From Chitinophagaceae bacterium UBA2791 (GTDB lineage: Bacteria > Bacteroidota > Bacteroidia > Chitinophagales > Chitinophagaceae), in assembly GCA_002352105.1 (NCBI GenBank), contig DEHV01000035.1:9768-20076 (forward strand): a stretch of DNA of 10,309 nt, in the 5' to 3' direction. Both the position numbers and the translations under genes were made by a program. Position 1 is the stretch's first letter. Each line of letters opens with the position of its first letter. The notes under the pieces were generated by a model. That model was not told the origin of the DNA and ran no database searches. It was given only the letters and a program-made list of their open reading frames with translations. Positions 1 to 7,459 of this stretch are shown piece after piece.

Positions 1-156
1 AACGACGGATGTCCCTCGGTATTGATCTCCATCCCTCTTCGGTATATGCATACCCCCGTGGAGATGCTGCATAAGAACGATATAGAACAAACCATCAGGT
101 TAATGTACGAGACTTTACTAACTTTAACGCCGAAGACCAATCTCAAATACCTGTGA
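1..156 (+). CDS. M42-family metallo-aminopeptidase, C-terminal fragment (5' end outside window)
   Basis: Frame 1 is open from the first base to a TGA at 154-156 and encodes the last 51 residues of a protein. The segment GCPSVLISIPLRYMHTPVEM, followed by a KNDIEQTIRL helix, matches the end of M42 aminopeptidases (glutamyl aminopeptidase/endoglucanase, FrvX type). In that family the His of the RYMHTP motif is a ligand of the dinuclear metal site and this region forms the last strand and helix of the catalytic domain. Such enzymes are cytosolic, assemble into large oligomers and trim N-terminal residues from peptides. The TGA overlaps the GTG start of the next gene (GTGA), which suggests shared translation. 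The other metal ligands lie outside the window, so the subfamily and substrate preference cannot be decided. Confidence 0.8.
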   Translation, partial: NDGCPSVLISIPLRYMHTPVEMLHKNDIEQTIRLMYETLLTLTPKTNLKYL

Positions 157-335
157 TCTACTCCTCCATATTGCTATATGTTGATCCCGGGAGCGGCAGC
201 TACCTGGTTCAGGCGATCATCGCCGCAATACTGGGTTTCCTGTTTTATTTCAAAACAATATGGTGGAGGATCAAATCCTTTTTTACCCGGAAGAAGAAAG
301 ACGACAATACTGAGAACCGCAATGTAGATGCCTGA
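153..335 (+). CDS. small DPGSGS-motif membrane protein
   Basis: A 60-residue protein starting with a GTG that shares four bases with the stop of the upstream peptidase gene. It opens with a short N-terminus carrying YVDPGSGS (residues 9-16). One hydrophobic segment follows (about residues 17-35, rich in Ile, Ala, Leu and Phe), then an aromatic-basic stretch with WWRIK and RKKK, and a polar acidic tail. This predicts a single-pass inner-membrane peptide with a cytoplasmic basic side. I recall similar short proteins with a DPGSGS or DPGTGS head beside cell-surface or polysaccharide-type genes, but no function is known to me. An alternative TTG start at 171 would give a protein beginning MLYVDPGSGS, a plausible family N-terminus; GTG153 is preferred because of the stop-start overlap. 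Its last 8 bases overlap the methyltransferase start, so the two are probably made in a coupled way. Confidence 0.75.
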   Translation: MIYSSILLYVDPGSGSYLVQAIIAAILGFLFYFKTIWWRIKSFFTRKKKDDNTENRNVDA

Positions 336-1695
336 GATCAATCGCCATCCCGCTTCTTTTCGAGATCCCTCCGGTTTTGTTTTTAACCTGGAAGGGAAAA
401 TATACAGGCAGATCAACAAACCTTATTCAGCAGCATACGATCTGCTCATGCGTTCGGGATTGTACGACCGGCTAACGGCCCGGGGGATGATGATACCGCA
501 TACCGAGGTTACCGGTATAACAGAGACGGATGCAAAAGCGTATAAGATCATTCAACCCGAGCCCGTTCCCTTCATCAGTTACCCCTACGAGTGGTGCTTC
601 CAGCAACTAAAGGATGCGGCGCTGCTTACGTTGATGATGGTAAAAACATCGATGGAATACGGGATGATCCTCAAAGACGCTACGCCGTACAATATCCAGT
701 TCCACAAGGGCAAGCCTGTTTTTATCGATACGCTTTCCTTTGAACCATATGAGCCCTCCCGGCCATGGACGGCTTACCGGCAGTTCTGCAACATGTTCCT
801 CTTTCCGCTTTATCTTGAATTTTATCTCAGAGGCAATATCCAGAAGATACTGAGCGCTTACCTCGAAGGCATCCCCGCCGATATTACCTCCCGCATGTTG
901 CCGCTGAAAAGCGGGCTGAACCTCGGCGTATGGCTGCATGTGCATTTACAGAACAAGGTCGCGCAAAACGCCAGAACCAAAAACGGAAAGGAAGAGTTCA
1001 GCCAAAAAAAGCTGCAGAACCTTATCCATCATCTCGAAACGATCATCCTCAGTTTTACGGGCAAAAGGACGAGATCACAGTGGAGCGATTATTACCAGGA
1101 GACCATCCTGGGAAAGGAATACCTGGAAGAAAAGGAGAAAATATTCCGAACCCTCCTGGAGAAGGTTCCTGCCGATTCCGTCCTGGATCTTGGCGCAAAC
1201 GACGGATACTTTACTAAAATCATTGCGGAGAAGGCAAAGCAAGTCATCGCGGCAGACAACGACCAGGAATGCATCAACAACTTATACCGGGAGATAAAAC
1301 GGTCGGGAAACGGCAATATCCTGCCCCTGACCATAGATATTGCCAACCCCTCTCCCGCCATCGGGTTTCACAATAGGGAACGCGCCGCCTTTCACGACAG
1401 GATCAAAACCGGGCTGGTCGTAGCCCTTGCGCTCATCCATCACCTGGCGATTGGCAGGAATATCGCCCTGCCTGTCCTGGCTGCTTATTTTGCAGATATC
1501 GCGCCCCTCCTGATCATTGAATGGATACCGCAGGAAGATGAAAAAGTCCGGCAAATGCTGAGCTCCCGCGAGCATGTTTTCCGGGAATATACAGAAGAAA
1601 ATTTCGAAAGATATTTTTACGCCTATTTCCGGCAGGCGCAGAAGATTCCCATCGCCGGAACGAGGCGGATTTTGTACCTTATGGAAAGAAACTAA
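328..1695 (+). CDS. NoeA-like SAM-dependent methyltransferase with kinase-like N-terminal half
   Basis: A 455-residue protein in two parts. The C-terminal half is a Rossmann SAM-dependent methyltransferase: motif I is VLDLGANDGYFT (residues 285-296), an acidic AADND follows at the end of strand 2 (308-312), and ALIHHL (368-373) resembles the post-motif region; it ends with a long strand-rich cap. The N-terminal half (about 1-180) begins with DPSGFVF and resembles the family annotated as nodulation protein NoeA or class I SAM methyltransferase. It contains KDATPYN (116-122) and VFID (131-134), whose spacing matches the catalytic-loop Asp/Asn and the metal-binding Asp of aminoglycoside-phosphotransferase-like kinases. 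No signal peptide or membrane segment is evident, so it should be cytosolic. The start overlaps the preceding gene by 8 bases. The methyl acceptor is unknown; a glycan or other surface-related substrate is only a guess from NoeA and the neighbouring membrane peptide. Confidence 0.85.
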   Translation: MPEINRHPASFRDPSGFVFNLEGKIYRQINKPYSAAYDLLMRSGLYDRLTARGMMIPHTEVTGITETDAKAYKIIQPEPVPFISYPYEWCFQQLKDAALLTLMMVKTSMEYGMILKDATPYNIQFHKGKPVFIDTLSFEPYEPSRPWTAYRQFCNMFLFPLYLEFYLRGNIQKILSAYLEGIPADITSRMLPLKSGLNLGVWLHVHLQNKVAQNARTKNGKEEFSQKKLQNLIHHLETIILSFTGKRTRSQWSDYYQETILGKEYLEEKEKIFRTLLEKVPADSVLDLGANDGYFTKIIAEKAKQVIAADNDQECINNLYREIKRSGNGNILPLTIDIANPSPAIGFHNRERAAFHDRIKTGLVVALALIHHLAIGRNIALPVLAAYFADIAPLLIIEWIPQEDEKVRQMLSSREHVFREYTEENFERYFYAYFRQAQKIPIAGTRRILYLMERN

Positions 1696-1703
1696 TTATT
1701 CAA

Positions 1704-1711
1704 TATTTTTG
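1704..1711 (+). promoter_or_regulatory. putative Bacteroidota -7 element upstream of bioB
   Basis: TATTTTTG matches the TAnnTTTG -7 consensus exactly and ends 17 bases before the bioB ATG, in the 33-bp gap after the methyltransferase. No TTTG -33 element sits at the usual distance; the nearest (1671-1674) is 29 bases upstream, which is too far. bioB may therefore have its own weak promoter or simply be read through from upstream. Confidence 0.35.
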
Positions 1712-1728
1712 GCGCTAAATCAACGCTC

Positions 1729-2709
1729 ATGAACGAAGGCCTAAGAAACGACTGGACACTGGAAGAAATATATGAGATATATAATCAGCCTATCCTGGAA
1801 CTGGTTTACCGCGCCGCGCATGTTCACCGGCAGTATAACGACACCGGCGAAGTGCAGGTATGCACCTTACTGTCGATCAAAACGGGGGGATGCACGGAAG
1901 ACTGCGCCTATTGTCCGCAGGCGGCCCGTTATCATACAGGGGTAAATGTGCAGGCGCTGATGAAAAAGGACGAAGTGCTGGCGTATGCTCAAAAAGCCAA
2001 AGACGCCGGCTCCACGCGATTCTGCATGGGCGCCGCCTGGAGAGAGGTGCGCGATAACCGCGACTTTGACAGGGTGATCGAGATGGTGAAAGGCGTTAAC
2101 GAAATGGGCATGGAAGTATGCTGCACACTGGGTATGCTCAACGAATACCAGGCGGCCAGACTGGCCGAAGCAGGTCTGTACGCGTACAATCACAACCTGG
2201 ACACTTCTTCCGAATACTACGACGAGATCATCACTACCCGCACCTACGACGACCGTCTCCAAACCCTGGAGAACGTTCGTAAGGCAGGCGTATCCGTCTG
2301 CTGCGGGGGCATCATTGGTTTGGGAGAGAAAAAGGAAGATCGCATGAAAATGCTGCATACGCTCTGTACCATGCCCGAGCATCCCGAAAGCGTTCCCATC
2401 AACGCGCTGGTGCCCGTCCAGGGAACCCCGCTGGCTGAAAGGCCCCGGGTAGATATCTGGGATATGGTCAGGATGATCGCCACGGCAAGGATACTGATGC
2501 CCGCCTCCATGGTGCGGCTCAGCGCCGGAAGAGCGGAAATGAGCGTCGCCGAACAAGCATTCTGCTTTATGGCGGGAGCCAACTCCATCTTCGCCGGCGA
2601 AAAGCTGCTGACCACGCCCAATCCGTCGTTCGATGAAGACATGGTCATGTTCGATCTGTTGGGACTGAAGCCCCGCGAAGCCTTTAAGGACGAAAAAGTG
2701 GTCTGCTAA
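1729..2709 (+). CDS. bioB: biotin synthase
   Basis: Radical-SAM enzyme of 326 residues that inserts sulfur into dethiobiotin, the last step of biotin synthesis. The [4Fe-4S]/SAM cluster motif is C55-x3-C59-x2-C62. The ligands of the auxiliary [2Fe-2S] cluster, the sulfur donor, align as C99, C131, C191 and R263 (in VRLSAGR), equivalent to E. coli Cys97, Cys128, Cys188 and Arg260. The YNHNLDTS substrate/SAM motif (153-160) and the C-terminal FMAGANSIF and LLTTPNP motifs are intact. Length and ends are normal for the family, so it should be active. The ATG at 1729 gives a standard N-terminus; there is no clear Shine-Dalgarno sequence, as is usual in this phylum. No other bio gene (bioA, bioD, bioF) is present in the window, so bioB stands apart from the rest of the pathway here. 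Confidence 0.97.
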   Translation: MNEGLRNDWTLEEIYEIYNQPILELVYRAAHVHRQYNDTGEVQVCTLLSIKTGGCTEDCAYCPQAARYHTGVNVQALMKKDEVLAYAQKAKDAGSTRFCMGAAWREVRDNRDFDRVIEMVKGVNEMGMEVCCTLGMLNEYQAARLAEAGLYAYNHNLDTSSEYYDEIITTRTYDDRLQTLENVRKAGVSVCCGGIIGLGEKKEDRMKMLHTLCTMPEHPESVPINALVPVQGTPLAERPRVDIWDMVRMIATARILMPASMVRLSAGRAEMSVAEQAFCFMAGANSIFAGEKLLTTPNPSFDEDMVMFDLLGLKPREAFKDEKVVC

Positions 2710-2734
2710 ACCGCCCGATCTATTTATTTCACCC

Positions 2735-2753
2735 GCCGGCATCCGATACCGGC
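2735..2753 (+). terminator. weak hairpin between bioB and pgi (possible attenuated terminator)
   Basis: GCCGG (2735-2739) pairs with CCGGC (2749-2753) around a 9-base loop, 25 bases after the bioB stop. It is followed by CTCATTTTAG, which contains only four consecutive T residues, so any termination should be weak and bioB-pgi read-through remains possible. The pgi ATG lies 14 bases downstream of the stem. Confidence 0.25.
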
Positions 2754-2767
2754 CTCATTTTAGTGTT

Positions 2768-4420
2768 ATGTTTCCTTCCATAAAGCCCGATCAAACCAAT
2801 GCCTGGAACCGGCTGAAAGCGCATCGTCAAACCGCCGGAACATGGCATTTGAAAGAACTGTTCAGATCCGACCCCGGCCGGTTTGCCCGGTTTTCGCTCC
2901 ACGAAGGAGATATCCTGCTCGACTATTCGAAAAACATCATCACCGAACAAACCTTATCGGGCCTAATTGACCTGGCCAATGAATGCGGGTTAAAGCAGGC
3001 CATCGAGGAAATGTTTGCCGGCGCAAGGATCAATAAAACGGAAGGCCGCGAAGTACTGCATACGGCCCTGCGCAATTTTTCAGGCGCTCCTGTTATGGTA
3101 AACGGCAGGGATATCATGACCGATGTGCATAACGTAAATGCTCAAATGAAAAGATTCTGCGGCATGGTGCATAGCGGAGAATGGAAGGGATTCACCGGAA
3201 AAAAGATCCGGTATATCGTAAACATAGGCATCGGCGGGAGCGACCTGGGGCCTTATATGGTTACGGAAGCGCTGGCCCCGTACCGGGTTGAGGGGATCCA
3301 GCCCTATTTTGTTTCCAATGTCGATGGAACGCATATCGCCGAAACCTTAAAAAAGGTAAACGCCGAAGAGACCCTGTTCCTGATCGCCTCAAAAACATTC
3401 ACCACCCAGGAAACGATGACCAATGCCCATACGGCGCGGAAATGGTTCCTGGAATTTGCGGGGGAAGAACATATCGCCAAACATTTTGTAGCGCTCTCCT
3501 CCAACGAGCAGGAAGTGACGAAATTCGGGATCGACGAGAACAATATGTTTGTTTTCTGGGATTGGGTAGGCGGCCGTTATTCGCTCTGGAGCGCTATCGG
3601 CTTATCGATCGCGCTAACCATCGGCTATGATCATTTTGAGCAATTGCTGAAAGGCGCTTACCGGATGGACCAACATTTCTGTCAGGCCGAATTCGGCGCC
3701 AACATGCCGGTGATACTGGCCCTCATCGGGATCTGGTATACCAATTTCTTCGGAACCCAAACAGAAGCCATCCTTCCCTATGATCAGTACCTGCATCGTT
3801 TTGCCGCCTATTTTCAACAGGGCAATATGGAAAGCAACGGCAAAAGCGTTGACCGCAACGGCGAAGTGGTAAACTACGCTACCGGCCCGGTTATCTGGGG
3901 AGAGCCCGGCACCAACGGGCAACATGCTTTTTACCAGCTCATCCACCAGGGCACAGTAATGATCCCCTGCGACTTTATTGCGCCCGCCATCAGTCATAAC
4001 GCCATCGGCGATCACCATAACAAATTGCTGTCTAATTTCTTTGCCCAGACAGAAGCGCTGATGAATGGAAAGACGGCCGACGAAGTAAAAGCAGAGATGC
4101 AGAAAGCCGGCAACACAGGAGAAAACGCAAGCTTTGCCGTCCCCTACAAGATATTCAGCGGGAACCGGCCCACCAACTCGATCCTCGTTAAGGAGATCAC
4201 TCCGTTTACGCTCGGACAGCTGATCGCGTTATACGAACACAAGATCTTCACGCAGGGCGTGATATGGAATATATTCAGCTTCGACCAATGGGGAGTGGAG
4301 CTGGGCAAGCAATTAGCCAATAAGATACTCCCTGAACTAGCGGGAGCGGATCAGGTATCCAGCCACGATAGTTCAACCAACGGCCTCATCAACGCCTATA
4401 AAAAAATGCGCATAGGCTAA
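2768..4420 (+). CDS. pgi: glucose-6-phosphate isomerase
   Basis: Cytosolic enzyme of 550 residues that interconverts glucose 6-phosphate and fructose 6-phosphate, linking glycolysis, gluconeogenesis and cell-wall sugar supply. It is a long-form PGI that runs collinear with the E. coli enzyme through the active site: catalytic Glu355 (in NMESNGKS), His386 (in GTNGQHAF) and Lys514 (in FDQWGVELGK) fall at the same numbers as in E. coli. The phosphate-binding segments NIGIGGSDLG (152-161) and SKTFTTQETM (208-217) and the two family signatures (around VGGRYSLWSAIG, 267-278, and FDQWGVELGK, 505-514) are intact. The ATG at 2768 gives the expected N-terminus. The gene is 58 bases after bioB in the same direction; a shared transcript is possible, but no functional link is implied. 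No consensus promoter is visible directly upstream. Confidence 0.97.
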   Translation: MFPSIKPDQTNAWNRLKAHRQTAGTWHLKELFRSDPGRFARFSLHEGDILLDYSKNIITEQTLSGLIDLANECGLKQAIEEMFAGARINKTEGREVLHTALRNFSGAPVMVNGRDIMTDVHNVNAQMKRFCGMVHSGEWKGFTGKKIRYIVNIGIGGSDLGPYMVTEALAPYRVEGIQPYFVSNVDGTHIAETLKKVNAEETLFLIASKTFTTQETMTNAHTARKWFLEFAGEEHIAKHFVALSSNEQEVTKFGIDENNMFVFWDWVGGRYSLWSAIGLSIALTIGYDHFEQLLKGAYRMDQHFCQAEFGANMPVILALIGIWYTNFFGTQTEAILPYDQYLHRFAAYFQQGNMESNGKSVDRNGEVVNYATGPVIWGEPGTNGQHAFYQLIHQGTVMIPCDFIAPAISHNAIGDHHNKLLSNFFAQTEALMNGKTADEVKAEMQKAGNTGENASFAVPYKIFSGNRPTNSILVKEITPFTLGQLIALYEHKIFTQGVIWNIFSFDQWGVELGKQLANKILPELAGADQVSSHDSSTNGLINAYKKMRIG

Positions 4421-4634
4421 CACCGATATGCCAAAACCGGCGGGACCTCCGCAGCCTGACCATTTGAAAATGCCGATAGGCTGAACCCCGGTTATTTAGG
4501 CGGATTCCAGGACAATTTTACCCCCCGGGACGGCGTTTATACAAGAAGACCCTTGCCCGGATCTGAGGCATCGGCAATAACCTGACCTTTTAAGGAAAGG
4601 CGGCATCGCGCCTTACTCCTTATAATTCAATCCT
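4421..4634. other. pgi-protease intergenic region
   Basis: 214 bases with no credible gene. It holds an imperfect echo of the pgi 3' end (4467-4484, 15 of 18 positions matching 4403-4420) and an extended hairpin just before the protease start (4591-4622). I found no TAnnTTTG promoter element and no U-tract terminator for pgi on the plus strand, so the promoter of the protease is not identified. Confidence 0.6.
4591..4622 (+). promoter_or_regulatory. leader hairpin directly upstream of the protease gene
   Basis: AAGGCG (4597-4602) pairs with CGCCTT (4609-4614) around the loop GCATCG. An outer stem, TAAGG (4591-4595) with CCTTA (4618-4622), is separated from it by a 1-by-3 internal loop. The total of 11 base pairs ends 12 bases before the ATG at 4635. 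It is followed by TATAATTCAA rather than a T-run, so it does not look like a classical intrinsic terminator. If transcribed in the protease leader it could shield the ribosome-loading region or stabilise the mRNA; that role is inference. Confidence 0.45.
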
Positions 4635-7340
4635 ATGAAAAGAATTGCTGTATTATCCGGCGCGTTGGCATTTGTTTTATTATCGCCGTTTTACGCTTAC
4701 AGCCAGTTTCTATACAAGGTTTCCCTCGAAGAAAAGATCAGCCAGTCATCCCTTATCATAGAGGGAAAGGTAGTTTCACAGAAAAGTTTCTGGAACGATC
4801 GGCAAACCATGATCTATACCTCCAACCAGGTAGAAGTCTATAAAATATTTAAAGGCGCGCTTCAACAACAGTTTGTGGAGATCGTTACCGTAGGCGGGCT
4901 GGTAGGCGACCGGTATATGGAAGCGAGTCATCTGCTTACGCTGAAAAAAGAAGACATGGGCGTTTTCTTTTGTAAGAACGATAACCGCAGGCCGGGGTTT
5001 GATGCAGATAAGCTATACGATATTTACAGCAGCTCGCAGGGTTTTCTCAAATACGACAGGGATTCGGGGAGCGCCAGCGCGCCCTTTGCCGATTACCGGA
5101 ATGTCCAGGAAGAACTTTACCGGGAACTCAGGCAAAAAGCGGGAAAGATGATAGAGGTAAAAAAGATCCCCGCTATCTTCAAACAGCGCCCGCAGCCTTC
5201 GCGCAGAACGATAAGTAACCCGCAAAAGGCCGGTCCTTCCTCCGATTACGCCACGGCGCCAACAGGCGTTCTGGCGCCGGCAATCACTTCATTCAGCCCC
5301 GCAACCGTAACAGCAGGAACCTACCTCGATCCCTCCAACAATATATTAACGATCAACGGAACCGGGTTTGGCGATACGCCCGGAGGCGCCGCCGCCATAT
5401 TGTTCGACGACGCGGATAACGGTCCCGGGGGAACGCCATTTACCGTAGCCTATAGCGACCCTTATATCATCTCCTGGAGCGATACCGAGATCAGGATAAG
5501 AACGCCAACCAAGGCAGGCACGGGATCTTTCAGCGTAAGGGACAGCGATGGCGCCGTTACCGCATCCCCTGCTAACCTGACCGTGGCTTACAGCGTACTC
5601 AGTCTTGCTCATCCAACGATCGGCTTAAAACAAATGAACCTGATCAATGCCAATGGATCGGGAGGATATTCAATATTGTACTCTAACAATACCGCCAACA
5701 GCGGGATAAACCTAATGACCCATCCCGCCAAAGAAACCATCCAGCGTGCGCTGACCACCTGGCGCGAAGGAGCAGGCGCCAATCTTATCGAGGCCGGAGA
5801 AGATACGCTGCAAATCATTAATCCCGACGATGGCAAAAACATGATCATGTTCGACAATGGCGGCACCGGCCTGCCCCCGCTTCCTGCAGGCGTACTGGCC
5901 GTATGCTATTCGGGAATAGCGCTTTGCTCGGGCGATGTAGTCAATAACCAGCTATTTAAAACCGGTTTTGACATCCTTATCCGGAACCTGGGATTTTCCG
6001 TGGGATCCACCAGTTTTACGCCGGGGCCCTGTTCCCCGCTGTCTTATAGCTATACGGAGGTAGACCTTGAATCCATCCTGCTTCATGAACTGGGGCATGC
6101 GTTAAACCTGGGGCATATTATAGACGGCCCCTCTCCCGGCCCCACCGGACGCCGGAATCCAGGTAAGGTAATGCACTATTCCTTTGCCTTTACCTTCAAA
6201 AGAACCAGCCTTGACCACTCCGCAAAACAGGGCGGCCTTTATTCCGTTACGCCCAAGGGCAACCAGTATGGGGCCTGCCTCGGCAGCATGGGCGAAATGA
6301 CGCCGCTGGCAACCGTTACCGCGCCTTATGATGAATGCCCTTCGAGCTTTCCTGTTACCCCCACCCTTACCGTCGCATCGTTTGACCTGGAACACGCCAC
6401 CAGCAATAAATATGCAGACCCCGGCTATGCGCAAATGATCCCCGGAGGCGTTGGCACAAGCATTACGAACACCGCTTACTATGCCCTGCGGACCGACAAC
6501 TCGGGCAACCTGTCGATCCAGGTAACCGACTATACCGCCACGCCTGCCGAACAGGCTTTGTGCACGCCGTTCGACGCGGATATCCCGGTTACCGGCGTTG
6601 AATTGTCCCTGTACCAGGTCAGCTCCTGTCCCGATGGAGGCGCTTTTCCGGAGCCCCTTGTCTATACGCGGTTTCATGGCGACGGGATCATATCATCCCT
6701 GCCATCTCTAACTGCAAACGCCAATTACTTACTGGTATTGGATGGCATTGAAAACACCAAAGCCAGGTTCAACCTTATCTTCTCCGGTTCTTCCCTCCTG
6801 CCAAAGATCCAGGATTTTGAAGGAAAGGTATTATCCGATAGAAACTACCTCTGGTGGAAAGCCGAGCTACTACCGGATGCGCGCCAAACCATGTACCTGG
6901 AACGAAGCGGCGATGGAATAAACTATGAAAAGATTTTATTCATAACGGAAGAAGGCCGGCAAAAAGAGGGGAACTATGAGGACAAGCAGCCGCTTCCCGG
7001 CAATACCTATTACCGGTTAGCCATACAAAAACCTGACGGCGGCATTCAATATTCCAGGATCATCATGCTCAGCAGGGGGAAGGCGCATGCCATACAGGCA
7101 TACCATAACCCGTCGGAAGGCGCGATAAATATTGTCATCGCCAATGAAAATCCGGGAACATATGCCGCAGCGCTAACGAATAGTTTAGGTCAATCGTTGC
7201 TGACCAAAACATTCAGCGTCAGCAACAACAACCAGGTCGAGAAACTCAGGGTAGCGGGAATAGCGCCCGGCTTGTACTATCTCACGGTTATCAACAAAAC
7301 GAAAAAAACAGCTAAGTCCACCCCGGTCTGGCTCCGATAA
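4635..7340 (+). CDS. secreted metzincin-type metalloprotease with IPT domain and T9SS sorting domain
   Basis: Protein of 901 residues. A signal peptide (1-23, basic MKR, hydrophobic core, AYS cleavage site) leads to an N-terminal beta-rich module (about 24-185). A Pro/Ser-rich linker precedes an IPT/TIG-like Ig fold (about 215-318, starting PAITSFSPATVTAG and containing the INGTGFG turn). The catalytic domain (about 320-580) has HELGHALNLGH (484-494): three zinc-binding His and general base Glu485, with Asn at the position usually held by Gly, a variant allowed in the metzincin consensus. M513 in KVMHYS is the likely Met-turn. A beta-sandwich region follows, then a fibronectin-like segment (about 725-812) and a C-terminal sorting domain (about 820-901, HNPSEG...GQSLL...AGIAPGLYYLTV) of the type A Por family, which directs export and surface attachment through T9SS. 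The substrate is unknown. It stands alone as a transcription unit. Confidence 0.88.
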   Translation: MKRIAVLSGALAFVLLSPFYAYSQFLYKVSLEEKISQSSLIIEGKVVSQKSFWNDRQTMIYTSNQVEVYKIFKGALQQQFVEIVTVGGLVGDRYMEASHLLTLKKEDMGVFFCKNDNRRPGFDADKLYDIYSSSQGFLKYDRDSGSASAPFADYRNVQEELYRELRQKAGKMIEVKKIPAIFKQRPQPSRRTISNPQKAGPSSDYATAPTGVLAPAITSFSPATVTAGTYLDPSNNILTINGTGFGDTPGGAAAILFDDADNGPGGTPFTVAYSDPYIISWSDTEIRIRTPTKAGTGSFSVRDSDGAVTASPANLTVAYSVLSLAHPTIGLKQMNLINANGSGGYSILYSNNTANSGINLMTHPAKETIQRALTTWREGAGANLIEAGEDTLQIINPDDGKNMIMFDNGGTGLPPLPAGVLAVCYSGIALCSGDVVNNQLFKTGFDILIRNLGFSVGSTSFTPGPCSPLSYSYTEVDLESILLHELGHALNLGHIIDGPSPGPTGRRNPGKVMHYSFAFTFKRTSLDHSAKQGGLYSVTPKGNQYGACLGSMGEMTPLATVTAPYDECPSSFPVTPTLTVASFDLEHATSNKYADPGYAQMIPGGVGTSITNTAYYALRTDNSGNLSIQVTDYTATPAEQALCTPFDADIPVTGVELSLYQVSSCPDGGAFPEPLVYTRFHGDGIISSLPSLTANANYLLVLDGIENTKARFNLIFSGSSLLPKIQDFEGKVLSDRNYLWWKAELLPDARQTMYLERSGDGINYEKILFITEEGRQKEGNYEDKQPLPGNTYYRLAIQKPDGGIQYSRIIMLSRGKAHAIQAYHNPSEGAINIVIANENPGTYAAALTNSLGQSLLTKTFSVSNNNQVEKLRVAGIAPGLYYLTVINKTKKTAKSTPVWLR

Positions 7341-7399
7341 GAAATATATGGAACTCCTGAAATAACTTCCCAGTCGCCAACCAGGGATCCGGTTGCGAT

Positions 7400-7429
7400 A
7401 AAAAAAGCGTATCCCGCCTGGAATACGCT
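7400..7429 (-). terminator. Rho-independent terminator of the PUR/DUF3276 gene
   Basis: Read on the minus strand, AGCGTAT pairs with ATACGCT (7-bp stem, 10-base loop that can close two further G-C pairs) and runs directly into seven T residues (7406-7400). It lies 31 bases after the stop of the minus-strand gene at 7460. On the plus strand the stem is not followed by a T-run, so it is a one-directional terminator placed in the convergent gap, although the stem may also slow transcription arriving from the protease gene. Confidence 0.85.
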
Positions 7430-7459
7430 CAATAGTATTGATTAAAGAGTTAAGGTCAA

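Noticed and set aside
1867..2742. 291-codon open frame on the minus strand opposite bioB
   Set aside because: It lies almost entirely antisense to an intact, conserved bioB. Its translation is low in recognisable motifs and rich in His, Gly and Arg in the way of a codon-bias shadow.
4471..4576. 7-base inverted repeat TGCCGAT/ATCGGCA in the pgi-protease gap
   Set aside because: The arms are 7 bases long and over 90 bases apart, which is expected by chance.
6102..6677. 191-codon open frame on the minus strand within the protease gene
   Set aside because: It is antisense to the catalytic and following domains of a well-supported gene, with no recognisable domain and no promoter.
7429..7441. 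13-base palindrome TCAATAGTATTGA beside the terminator
   Set aside because: It is AT-rich and too weak to act as a terminator; it probably reflects base composition.
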